A stretch of 64,000 nucleotides of DNA. Source: Haliclona indistincta (lineage: Eukaryota; Porifera; Demospongiae; Haplosclerida; Chalinidae). The notes below the pieces were generated by a model. The model was not told where the DNA came from and did not search any database. It was given only the letters and a program-made list of their open reading frames with translations. Every line of letters begins with the position of its first letter. Within the stretch, counting starts at the first letter, position 1. Position numbers and translations under genes: made by a program. Of the stretch, positions 20,801-31,105 are shown piece after piece. The stretch is taken from contig OZ024789.1 of assembly GCA_964017065.1 (NCBI GenBank), positions 8,002,191-8,066,190 on the forward strand, given 5' to 3'.

Positions 20801-22654
20801 ATCAGACTTGACCATTTTCTCAGGGACGTCATCAAAGCTTTCAAGGTCATTGAATGCCTGAGTTTGTCTTTCTTTTCCATCAAGTCTGTTCATCATATGC
20901 TGTTTGGAATCAAGTTTGCTGTCACTTTTGCTATGAGACACATATTTGGCCGGATATGAATGATGATGTTGAGATCTCTTGAGTCGGGGCTGAGGCATTT
21001 CAACATTTGTAGGTTCTTCTTTTTGAAACTCAGCTGGTACTGGTCGTGATGGTTCCCCACTTCCAGAGTAAAGCTGATAGTCATCTCGAGAAGTGACTTG
21101 CGCAACGAGAACAAACAGATCTAGCATGTTGTACTCACCATCAATGTATTTAGCCAGAACAGCATGAAACCATGGCTGATTTAAAAGCTTGCCCTGCCCT
21201 ACTATCTGCTCAATCTGAGTGCGAATGGTGTGAAAGAAGATTCTTTCAAATGCTCGATGAGTATCAGGTGAGAAGTGCCGGTAGTTTGCATTGTTGCCTG
21301 TAGGATGTCTTAGCTGTTTTAAATGACCACGAAGAACCTCAATTTCTTCAGGAGTAAGGGACCTCCCAGATGGTTTTAGTGATTTAGGCTGCTCAACTGT
21401 TTTACTGCTATCCAGAGTGGGTGCTTGTGGTACCGGATCAGACTGTTTCGACGGATAAGGATTCTGACGAGAATCCTTTGGGATAGGTTTTGTATCAGAC
21501 GCAGGCAAATCGATTGGTGTGTTGACAACAGATGGATTTGGATGAGGCACTTCCTCTTGATGAGCAACAGGAGGAAGTTTATCAGAAACGGCGTCAAGGT
21601 TTTTCGCATCCTGTTTCTCATTCTTTGCTGCACCTTCAAGCACATGATTCTCCTCAGCTCTTCGCTGGCGTTTACGTTCTTTTTCTTTCTCCAGTTCAGG
21701 ATAAATTGTTTCGTCGAGATAATCTGGTCCATCATCATCTTCATCGTCACCTTCATTCTCATGATAATTAGTGTCGTACACATCATGTACAGGCAAGTCG
21801 TCATAACTAACTGAACTCTTGTATCTCTCATCTTTTCCATAAAGCTCTTCTTTGTTCTCTTCTTTCTTCATTGAATGCTTTCTCTGATTACGTTCAAGTT
21901 GTTTCTCGAGTCTTTTGACATACACATTGTCTCCATTGCTATTGAAATCAAAGCCCTTATTATCTGTCTTTTCGTCTTCATCATCATCATCGTATTCTTC
22001 TTCGTGTTCTTTGTCCTCGTCTTCATTCGTACCAAAGCCTTTATGGTCGTCCTCATCTTCCATACCAAAGCCTTTATGGTGGTCCTCATCTTCCATACCA
22101 AAGCCTTGATGGTCATCCTCATCATCTTTGTCTTCATTCATACCAAAGCCTTCATCGTCGTCCTCATCTTCCATACCAAAGCCTTGATGGTGGTCCTCTT
22201 CTTTGTCTTCATTCGTACCAAAGCCTTCATGGTTGTCCTCATCTTCGTCTTTATCCATACCAAAGCCTTCTTCGTCGTCTTGTTCAAACTTCGAATCGTC
22301 GTTTTCGAAGCCAAGCTCTTCGTCTTCTTCATCGGAATCAAAATCGTCATCGTGTTCGTCACTTTCGTCTTCCTCAAAACCGTCATAAAAACCCTCCTCC
22401 TCCTCAGCATCACGACGAGCCCGGCGCACTGGTCGCACGCAAATGCCTTTCGCTTCACCAGGAAACATGTTGCAACTGTACCCAGTTGGACACGGAGATA
22501 CCTTACTGCATTGAACGCCAGCGCCTGTAAACAAGAAAGTTTTTAAATACTGCAAGAAATAAAGAGCTAGCAACTTACTTTTCAACTGCATTTCTTCTGC
22601 AGTGTACCCGCTGAGCAGAAACAGGGATAAAAACATCAGAGAGAAAGCAGCCAT
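17896..22654 (-). CDS. Acidic secreted protein, truncated duplicate
   Basis: Exons 22579-22654, 18733-22524, 18622-18675, 18492-18563, 18377-18433, 18029-18316 and 17896-17951 match the first seven exons of the 24256-30851 gene at very high identity and in the same phases. Inside exon 7 homology stops between positions 17901 and 17900; the next codons give ...KNDVE then TAA. The predicted 1464-aa product keeps the signal peptide, acidic repeats, two ~110-residue repeated domains, coiled coil and a CNTCQC cysteine module, but lacks all Kazal modules, the VWC-like exon and the GPI-like tail. Its 50-residue repeat block has three copies against six in the neighbour. It is either an expressed short paralogue or a decaying copy; the frame is intact throughout. 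An allelic copy misplaced by assembly is an alternative. Confidence 0.75.
20400..20835 (-). repeat. Coding 150-bp tandem repeat, three copies
   Basis: The repeat encodes units such as MDKSDSDKMDDVMKNEPKDD followed by KMDEDNWEMDKNGELYGHKS and EDIF. The reading frame is kept. Plus-strand open frames over this stretch are shadows of the repeat. Confidence 0.85.
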
Positions 22655-22684
22655 CTCGCACAGTTCACTGGAAATGCTCGAGTG

Positions 22685-22763
22685 AAAACGCTAAAGTTTA
22701 GCGTTTCATCTACGCGCATGCGCAGAAAGAACGCTTTAGTCTTTGCGCATATGCGCATGCGCA
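22685..22763 (-). promoter_or_regulatory. Promoter palindrome and NRF-1-like sites, truncated copy
   Basis: AAACGCTAAA and TTTAGCGTTT form a 10-bp-arm palindrome about 30 bp upstream of the start codon, followed by GCGCATGCGC-type sites (about 22714 and 22752). The block matches 30885-30951 upstream of the intact gene. NRF-1 consensus is YGCGCAYGCGCR; binding here is inferred. Confidence 0.45.
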
Positions 22764-23021
22764 CTATGATAATAGCTAGTTAATTATAAGTTAACTACGT
22801 AACGGCGCGGCTCGCTGGGTCAATAATAATATTGTTTAGGCCCCGGCAGTAGAAAGCTGGCACGTCATGTGTGTCTGGGACAGTAAAAATTTATTTTTTC
22901 TGAGGTTTACTCAATTATTATTGATTGATAACAATGTGCATTGCATAAGAGATGTGACTCACTGATCATTATCTGACACGGTATCAAAAATTAATAATAA
23001 TAATAAAGTGTGGTTGTCCCA

Positions 23022-23236
23022 GATAGAAAACAGGCAAAAGTTCACATAGTTTGATTTTCAATGCGCACGTTCACGCGCCTTTTGTGAGTATGTTTAGCAA
23101 ATTTGAGAGCTATGTGAAGTGCATGAACGAAGATACAGCTCGTACAATGCTGTCATTCACAAATTACAAATTTAAAAAATACAGAATTGAAAAAAAAACA
23201 AAATCAAACTATGTGAACTTTTGCCTGTTTTCTATC
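23022..23236. mobile_element. 215-bp MITE with perfect 37-bp TIRs
   Basis: Both ends read GATAGAAAACAGGCAAAAGT inward and continue for 37 bp without mismatch. Perfect arms suggest a recent insertion. There is no transposase. The target-site duplication is not clear. Confidence 0.8.
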
Positions 23237-23416
23237 CAGGACTACCACAAGTATGATTTATTACATAATAATAATTATTTTCAGCTAGTTGGTTAGAGTC
23301 CACGCCACTGACGCCAGCATACGAACCATGCAAGCCTAGTGACAGGTGAATAAAATAATTGTTATGCAGCAGCTGTACGTAGTTGCTATAAAAACCTTTT
23401 ACAAACTATCAGGTTT

Positions 23417-23731
23417 ATGTTGTCACATCTTGAAGATGAAGCATGTCTTACTAACTATGCCAGTGCTATGCATCAGCTAGCCTGTGGTCCTTGGGCTGAC
23501 AAGAACACCAGCCCAGATGAAGGAAGAACCACCTGGTGTGTGAAGACATGCAAAGAGTACTTTTACTCCTCCTTGGAACGACTGATCAGAAAGGACCTGC
23601 GTCGTGTGCTCCATGAAATGCCAACACAAATAATTATTAGCTCCGCCTGGCTACCAAGTGGAGAAGAGGATGTAATGGGGTCAGTTTGTAGGAAGAAAAC
23701 TCACTCTTCTAGACGTAGGAAGCTGTTATGA
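23417..23731 (+). CDS. Unrecognised possible coding fragment
   Basis: A 104-codon frame with protein-like composition in its first two thirds (ACGPWADKNTSPDEGRTTWC region, then SLERLIRKDLRRVLHEM), lysine/arginine-rich at the end. No domain was recognised and no partner exon was found. It may be a remnant of a transposon or gene fragment. Confidence 0.25.
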   Translation: MLSHLEDEACLTNYASAMHQLACGPWADKNTSPDEGRTTWCVKTCKEYFYSSLERLIRKDLRRVLHEMPTQIIISSAWLPSGEEDVMGSVCRKKTHSSRRRKLL

Positions 23732-24255
23732 TCCATTCTGTCAGTTTGATGAATTATTGATAATAACTCCTGCAGTGAGTCTCGCTAATATCCGAATATA
23801 AAAAAATTATTAATTTTATTATGTTTGTCTATTCACTCTTTTTCTTTTTTCTCCAGAACGCACAAGGCACCTCTTCTTCTTCCAATCTTACCCTCTTCTA
23901 CCAGCGCTATGCAGTCTCATTCTTTATGAGAACAGTCACAATGTAGTCGTCTATTCTCCCTCCTCTTTTACCTTCCCTGCTTCTCTCACCTACTCCGATC
24001 CATTGCTATTACAAAGCTTATTCTCTTCTTCGTGCCCATAGTCTACTACTGATAAAAAATAAAAATGAGCTGCCATCAACAAAAAACATGCATGTACCGT
24101 CAGTACCTATTCTAACACAGCTATTTTTTTGAATTTTTGTTGAGTAAAAACTCTTTATAATAATAAGTTTCAACATCATTACTGCATGTGAATCATTGAC
24201 TATTATCTTTAGTGTGTGCGATGTGTATTAATTTTTGGCAGTTTCTCTGCTGTGT

Positions 24256-27200
24256 TCAATACGGCATCATTGACATTGCAATGCTGAGAGAGACTGTGAC
24301 TGAAACGGTCACGACTAACACAGTCAAAGCCTTCATGGAACTACTGGCTGCTCCTGAAGTATAGCCTGAGGTATCGTTGAATATGGTTGCATCAGGCTCT
24401 GCAGGAGTCTTGTTTTTAAGAGCAGGACTCATGTTTTTCATGACATCCTTTGCAATTGGACGACTCTGGGCTGCTCCACATAGTTTGGTGATGATGGAAG
24501 TTTCTTGAAGTTTTTTCGGTGGTTTATTGACCAGATCGACTAGATCTTTGGCTGCTTTGTTGCAGCGTGAAATGCGTTCGTCCGACAGAGCTTCCAAAAC
24601 GACAGTGATATCGCCTTTGTCAGTGAGAGATGCAGAGAGCCGGCAAGATTGTTGGATCGTGTCCGGTAGGAGTTTGAAGATGAAATTCTGCATTACGAGT
24701 AAGTGGTTACCCTCCTCAATATCAGCTAGTCCCTTGCTGTCAGGACGAATGGATACGGCAGCACCTGTAGCACGAAAATAGTTGTGAAAATGTATATGCA
24801 GACCAACAATGTTATAGTGATTCTTGTCACATACCACACACAGGGCAACAAGAGCCCTCGGGAATAACAGCGTCCTTGCAACTCAATTTACTACAACGGC
24901 CTGCATTTCTCACGTCTTCACAGTTACCCAGATCTTTATCAGTGCTACAGAGAGGGAGAGAGTGACAATTTGAATTTCACACCGAAGTACAACTTACTCT
25001 TCTGCAAAGCATTTTCCATAGTAGTCAATTCTAACAGAACGAGCTTGGGCATGGCAAGGTGAGTTGTATGTTACGCCATCACTACCACACACAAGCCCAG
25101 TGCATTCCTCTGGACGGCAAGAACCAGTGTATGCGAGCTTTTTACCAGCCTTCTGTAAGTGACAGAGTGATTGATAGGTCTTGCCGTTATGACCACAGAC
25201 TGCAGATTTTGATTTTTCAGTGGGACAATCCATCTTTGGAACTGAAAGACAAAATAAAAACTGAATAGTGCAGGCTCTTCAGTTGATCATTCACACATGC
25301 TCTCTCTCTCCCTCCTTCTCTCTCTTGTATTCTTCTCTCTCTTCTATTCTCAACCTAACACTTACTGCAAATATAACGGGCACACTTCACTTTCTGGTTT
25401 TTACTGTTATATAGCGCTAGACAAGGACCACCTGGAGCTTCTGTACAAATCTCTTTCTTCTTCTTACAAGTGTTATCCTTGCATGGATCCTTAATTTTTT
25501 AAAGTTGACAATAAAAAATTTATACAAAAATCTATTTTATCACGTACTTTTGTTTCGCAGGGTCCTTCTCTTACGTCTTCCACTTGTAGATCAGCACAAT
25601 TCACAGCATGGCAGAGAGAGTTATACGTTTTGCGGTTGTTTCCGCAGACAGCTTCATTTTTCTTCTCTTCACATCGTTTGCATGGATCGTTAACAACGTC
25701 GTTTTTTCCTGCAGTATCTCTGCGTGTCTTGATCAGTCCAGTTTCTGCCAAAAGAGAATAATAATCACATAAACATACACACACTCTATCTCTTCTCTCT
25801 TTTACTCACTCACTCTCTCACCTTGTACGTTAGGATCAGCCATTGTGCAGTCTACTTGTGTGCACTCAAATTTACCATACAAACACTGACACGTGTTGCA
25901 GTCAATTTGAATTTTTTCTCCATGGTGAAGTTTTTCTCCTTTCTTTGTCATGCATGGACTCTCTTCTACATCTTGGTCTTCACCAAGCTCTGTGATTTGT
26001 TCAGGGTCTTCTTGAACCAGTTGGCGAGTATGGTAAGGACTCTTGGCTTTCTTGTGGTGTGGAGTAGTGCTGGAGTGATGCTGAATTAATGATTTCAGGT
26101 GTTGAGGTACTATGAGATAATTATAAAAGTCTTAAAGTTGCAAGCAGTGTACGTTGGTGATTGGCTTACTAGGCAAGGGTTGCTTATGAGCGCGATGTCT
26201 ATGGTGCTTTCTTCCAGAGGATGATTCTTTATAAAAAATAATTTTTATCATACAATGCAAAAGGCAGTTTTTTCTTGTGAACGTACTCATATTGTGCATC
26301 GTCATTAGTTGCTTTCGTCTCAACTTCTCCTGTTCGTGTGCTCTGAGTATGTTTTTACCTGTGTGCAATAAACATGTCTGTAAAGTCTCTTCTGATTATT
26401 ATTATAAGCTCACTTGGTTTCACAGACACAGTCTTGTGTTTATGCGATGACTCATGCCTGATATAAGCTGCAAAAAATTAATACATGCATGTACTCAAAT
26501 TCATTGTTACTTTGTATAACTCACCTGCTCGTGAAGTTCTGGAAGAAGAATTTGATGAGGTACTGTTCTCTTGGTCTGTTTGAATTGTCGTGGTGTTGTA
26601 CTTGGTAGGATTTTGACTGAGCTTAGGTGATATTTCTTCGTAGGAAAAGCCAGGAAGCTTGATGTTAATCCGCTTCATCAACTCTGCCCATTCCTTCAAG
26701 TCGAGCTCGAGGAGATGAGAGACAATGGCTACCTTTTGGAAGTTTGGATGAAGGTCAGTGAATCGCTTGGCACGAGATGAATCATCTTCAGGTTTCTGCA
26801 ATGCACTGAGAGCTGTCATTGCTTCCTCCATGATTTTATCCAGTTTATTCTTGGCAGTATCCATGGCAGACTGAAGAGCTGGAATGCTCACTTGATCTTT
26901 ATCTGAATCAGTGTCTATGATTGTGTCCTTCTCCTTTCCCTTTTTTCCCTTCTTTTTCTTACTCTCATGACGACCTTTGAGTACCTTTATTACAGCTTTC
27001 ATATTTTCTGCTTTTCCAATCAATTTTGCGACAGCTTTCAGAGCCTCTTCTGCACTCTTTGCTGCCTCCTTCATTTCCATGTCCATCTTGTCTAGCATTT
27101 TCTCAGCATTCTTTGAAGATCTTGCACCGGATTTCATATGTTTTGCGGTATCACGCATAGATCTTGCTGCTTCAAGCACTTCACGTTCTCTTTCTCTTGC

Positions 27201-30200
27201 TTTGTTGAGTATTCTCTCTGCCTTTTCAAGTTCAGCACCTTCTTTCTCTTCTTCGTCCACTACTTTTTGAGCAACCTCAATAGCATTCAACTTTTGCTTG
27301 GCTTTAGAAATCACTTTTTTGGCATCATCTATAGCCTTTTGAATCCTGTTTGCAACATTTGGTGGTAACTTGCCACAGCGATCAGGCATTAATTCCATTT
27401 CAGGCATTGATTCCATTTCACGCTTTTCACGAGATGAAGTTTTCTTGCCTGGTGTTCTAGAAGATTGAGCAGATTTTTTGTCCTGAGAATGGGGTGCTTT
27501 AGCAGCTTTTTTATGCTGAGAATGGCTAGCAGGTTGAGCAGACTGAGGATGATTAGCTGGTTCAGCAGACTGAGCTGATTGACCGGTTTCTTTGTTCTGA
27601 GAATGTGTACCAGAAGATTGAACAGCTTCTGGCGGATGAGAGATGCTCTTTGAACCAATCTTACGTACAGCTACAGCAATCAGATTATTCAGGGAAACAA
27701 GTCCTTTTATGTATCTGGCAACTCCTTCCAAAAACCAAGCCTGATCTTGTAGAGCGCCGACAACGCCCACCTGCAGCTCAATTTTTGCTTGAATCTTCTG
27801 AATCAGCTCTTTTTCCATAATCTTGTGTTCCTCAAGGGACATTGGTTTACCTTTGCTATCAACTCCTTCTCTGAGACTATGACGAACGACTTCGAGATCA
27901 CGAGGAGAAAGCTGGTGAGAGGACTTCAAGTCAGGCAAAGTTTGACGCGTATTGGATGAGTCTCGTGAAGCAGATTTCTTATGATTGAGAGATTTCTTGA
28001 TCTTTTGAAAGACGACACTATCTTGTCTTTGAACTGATTTAGAAGCCTTAGCAGAAGAAACACTCCTCTTTATGTCACTAACCATATCTCCATCTTCTGT
28101 ATCACTTTCTTGCTTCATTTCTCCATCAACGAAATCATTTTCCATTCTCTCTTTAGTCATTTTCTCATTATCTTTATCCATTTCTTCAAAATCATCCTTG
28201 TCCATTTCTCCATTCTTGTACATCTCCCAATTATTCTCATCCATTTCATCATCCATCGGTTCATCTTTCATAACATCATCCATTTTGTCAGAATCAGACT
28301 TGTCCATTTTCTCAGATACGTCATCTCCATTCTTGTGCATCTCCCAATTATCCTTATCCATTCCATCATCCATCGGTTCATCTTTCATAACATCATCCAT
28401 TTTGTCAGAATCAGACTTGTCCATTTTCTCGGGGACGTCATCAAAGATATCTTCAGATTTATGTCCATACAATTCTCCATTCTTGTCCATCTCCCAATTA
28501 TCCTCATCCATTTTATCATCCTTAGGTTCATTCTTCATAACATCATCCATTTTGTCAGAATCAGATTCCATTATCTCAGGATCGTCATCAAAGATATCTT
28601 CAGATTTATGTCCATACAATTCTCCATTCTTGTCCATCTCCCAATTATCCTCATCCATTTTATCATCCTTAGATTCATTCTTCATAACATCATCCATTTT
28701 GTCAGAATCAGATTCCATTTTCTCAGGATCGTCATCAAAGATATCTTCAGATTTATGTCGATACAATTCTCCATTCTTGTCCATCTCCCAATTATCCTCA
28801 TCCATTTTATCATCCTTAGATTCATTCTTCATAACATCATCCATTTTGTCAGAATCAGACTTGTCCATTTTCTCAGGGACGTCATCAAAGATATCTTCAG
28901 ATTTATGTCCATACAATTCTCCATTCTTGTCCATCTCCCAATTATCCTCATCCATTTTATCATCCTTAGGTTCATTCTTCATAACATAAACCATTTTGAC
29001 AGAATCAGACTTGACCACTTTCTCAGGGACGTCATCAAAGCTTTCAAGGTCATTGAATGCCTGAGTTTGTCTTTCTTTTCCATCAAGTCTGTTCATCATA
29101 TGCTGTTTGGAATCAAGTTTGCTGTCACTTTTGCTATGAGACACATATTTGGCCGGATATGAATGATGATGTTGAGATCTCTTGAGTCGGGGCTGAGGCA
29201 TTTCAACATTTGTAGGTTCTTCTTTTTGAAACTCAGCTGGTACTGGTCGTGATGGTTCCCCACTTCCAGAGTAAAGCTGATAGTCATCTCGAGAAGTGAC
29301 TTGCGCAACGAGAACAAACAGATCTAGCATGTTGTACTCACCATCAATGTATTTAGCCAGAGCAGCATGAAACCATGGCTGATTTAAAAGCTTGCCCTGC
29401 CCTACTATCTGCTCAATCTGAGTGCGAATGGTGTGAAAGAAGATTCTTTCAAAAGCTCGATGAGTATCAGGTGAGAAGTGCCGATAGTTTGCATTGTTGC
29501 CTGTAGGATGTCTTAGCTGTTTTAAATGACCACGAAGAACCTCAATTTCTTCAGGAGTAAGGGGCCTCCCAGATGGTTTTAGTGATTTAGGCCGCTCAAC
29601 TGTTTTACTGCTATCCAGAGTGGGTGCTTGTGGTACCAGATCAGACTGTTTCGATGGATAAGGATTCTGACGAGAATCCTTTGGTTTTGTATCAGACGCA
29701 GGCGAATCGATTGGTGTGTTGACAACAGATGGATTTGGATGAGGCACTTCCTCTTGATGAGCAACAGGAGGAAGTTGATCAGAAACGGCGTCAGGGTTTT
29801 TCGCATCCTGTTTCTCATTCTTTGCTGCACCTTCAGGCACATGATTCTCCTCAGCTCTTCGCTGGCGTTCACGTTCTTTTTCTTTCTCCAGTTCAGGATA
29901 AATTGTTTCGTCGAGATAATCTGGTACATCATCATCTTCATCGTCACCTTCATTCTCATGATAATTAGTGTCGTACACATCATGTACAGGCAAGTCGTCA
30001 TAACTAACTGAACTCTTGTATCTCTCATCTTTTCCATAAAGCTCTTCTTTGTTCTCTTCTTTCTTCATTGAATGCTTTCTCTGATTACGTTCAAGTTGTT
30101 TCTCGAGTCTTTTGACATACACATTGTCTCCATTGCTATTGAAATCAAAGCCCTTATTATCTGTCTTTTCGTCTTCATCATCATCATCGTATTCTTTTTC

Positions 30201-30851
30201 GTGTTCTTTGTCCTCGTCTTCATTCGTACCAAAGCCTTTATGGTCGTCCTCATCTTCCATACCAAAGCCTTTATGGTGGTCCTCATCTTCCATACCAAAG
30301 CCTTGATGGTCATCCTCATCATCTTTGTCTTCATTCATACCATAGCCTTCATCGTCGTCCTCATCTTCCATACCAAAGCCTTGATGGTGGTCCTCATCTT
30401 TGTCTTCATTCGTACCAAAGCCTTCATGGTTGTCCTCATCTTCGTCTTCATCCATACCAAAGCCTTCTTCGTCGTCTTGTTCAAACTTCGAATCGTCGTT
30501 TTCGAAGCCAAGCTCTTCGTCTTCTTCATCGGAATCAAAATCGTCATCGTGTTCGTCACTTTCGTCTTCCTCAAAACCGTCATAAAAACCCTCCTCCTCC
30601 TCAGCATCACGACGAGCCCGGCGCACTGGTCGCACGCAAATGCCTTTCGCTTCACCAGGAAACATGTTGCAACTGTACCCAGTTGGACACGGAGATACCT
30701 CACTGCATTGAACGCCAGCGCCTGTAAACAAGAAATTTTTTAAATACTGCAAGAAATAAAGAGTTAGCAACTTACTTTTCAACTGCATTTCTTCTGCAGT
30801 GTACCCGCTGAGCAGAAACAGGGATAAAAACATCAGAGAGAAAGCAGCCAT
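24256..30851 (-). CDS. Large acidic, Kazal/VWC-containing, probably GPI-anchored extracellular protein
   Basis: Eleven exons join in frame: 30776-30851, 26525-30721, 26414-26467, 26287-26358, 26170-26226, 25822-26109, 25548-25744, 25366-25489, 24998-25241, 24835-24944 and 24256-24764, giving 1975 aa. In order: signal peptide (MAAFSLMFLSLFLLSGYTA); four-Cys motif; Asp/Glu/His-rich repeats with GFG (about 67-209); a ~110-residue domain (about 408-520) repeated at about 960-1060; a 50-residue tandem repeat; a basic coiled coil (about 1150-1280); a pacifastin/VWC-like module (CNTCQC...CTQVDC); one Kazal domain (exon 7); a Cys-rich linker; two Kazal domains (exon 9); a VWC-like end (EGSCCPVC); and a C-terminal hydrophobic tail (ALTVLVVTVSVTVSLSIAMS) with no cytoplasmic part, typical of GPI signals. 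The plan resembles matricellular SPARC/follistatin-type proteins but is not SPARC. Acidic, His-rich repeats suggest metal or mineral binding; function is inferred. Confidence 0.85.
24998..25241 (-). CDS. Exon 9: tandem Kazal domains
   Basis: Two compact Kazal-type domains sit in one exon: CPTEKSKSAVCGHNGKTYQS...GSC and ECTGLVCGSDGVTYNSPC...GKC. Such domains inhibit serine proteases or serve as matrix-binding modules; the reactive-site residues do not show which. Confidence 0.85.
25366..25744 (-). CDS. Exons 7-8: Kazal domain and Cys-rich linker
   Basis: Exon 7 encodes CKRCEEKKNEAVCGNNRKTY, then NSLCHAVNCADL and REGPC, with standard Kazal spacing. Exon 8 encodes DPCKDNTCKKKKEIC and further Cys, similar to the EGF-like start of follistatin modules. 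The truncated paralogue breaks within exon 7, 5' of the Kazal cysteines. Confidence 0.85.
28200..29040 (-). repeat. Coding 144-150-bp tandem repeat, six copies
   Basis: Six units of the same motif as in the truncated copy, some shortened by two residues (MESDSDK in place of MDKSDSDK). All length changes are multiples of three, so the frame is kept. This block explains most of the 135-residue length difference between the two genes. Confidence 0.85.
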
Positions 30852-30884
30852 CTCGCACAGTTCACTGGAAATGCTCGAGTGAAA

Positions 30885-30951
30885 ACGCTAAAGTTTAGCG
30901 TTTCATCTACGCGCATGCGCAGAAAGAACGCTTTAGTCTTTGCGCATGCGC
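30885..30951. promoter_or_regulatory. Shared bidirectional promoter with two GCGCATGCGC sites
   Basis: Between the acidic-protein start (30851, minus) and the CaaX-protein start (31106, plus) are an AAACGCTAAA/TTTAGCGTTT palindrome and two perfect GCGCATGCGC motifs (30911-30920 and 30942-30951). These match the NRF-1 core and are typical of CpG-type divergent promoters. No TATA box is evident. Confidence 0.5.
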
Positions 30952-31105
30952 ACTATGATAATAATAGCTAGTTAATAATAAGTAAGTTAACTACGTAACG
31001 TAACGGCTCGCGGGGTCAATAATTGTTTAGGCCCCGGCTGCGTGCACCATTTCTGACCTGTGGAAAGGAGTGCGTCATTTGAGACTGTATATGGTCTAAC
31101 TAGCT

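Larger units (their letters stand above)
22860..24255. other. Intergenic spacer between the tandem gene copies
   Basis: It contains a 215-bp hairpin element (23022-23236) and one low-confidence coding fragment (23417-23731). Otherwise I see only AT-rich sequence. Similarity to the upstream region of the intact gene ends at about 22852, in AGGCCCCGGC. Confidence 0.7.

Noticed and set aside
28072..29162. Long plus-strand open frames (305 and 350 codons) over the acidic-protein gene
   Set aside because: They are antisense to in-frame coding repeats, low in complexity (Ser/Ile/His-rich), and move with the repeat number. The minus strand has the splice sites, signal peptide and domains.
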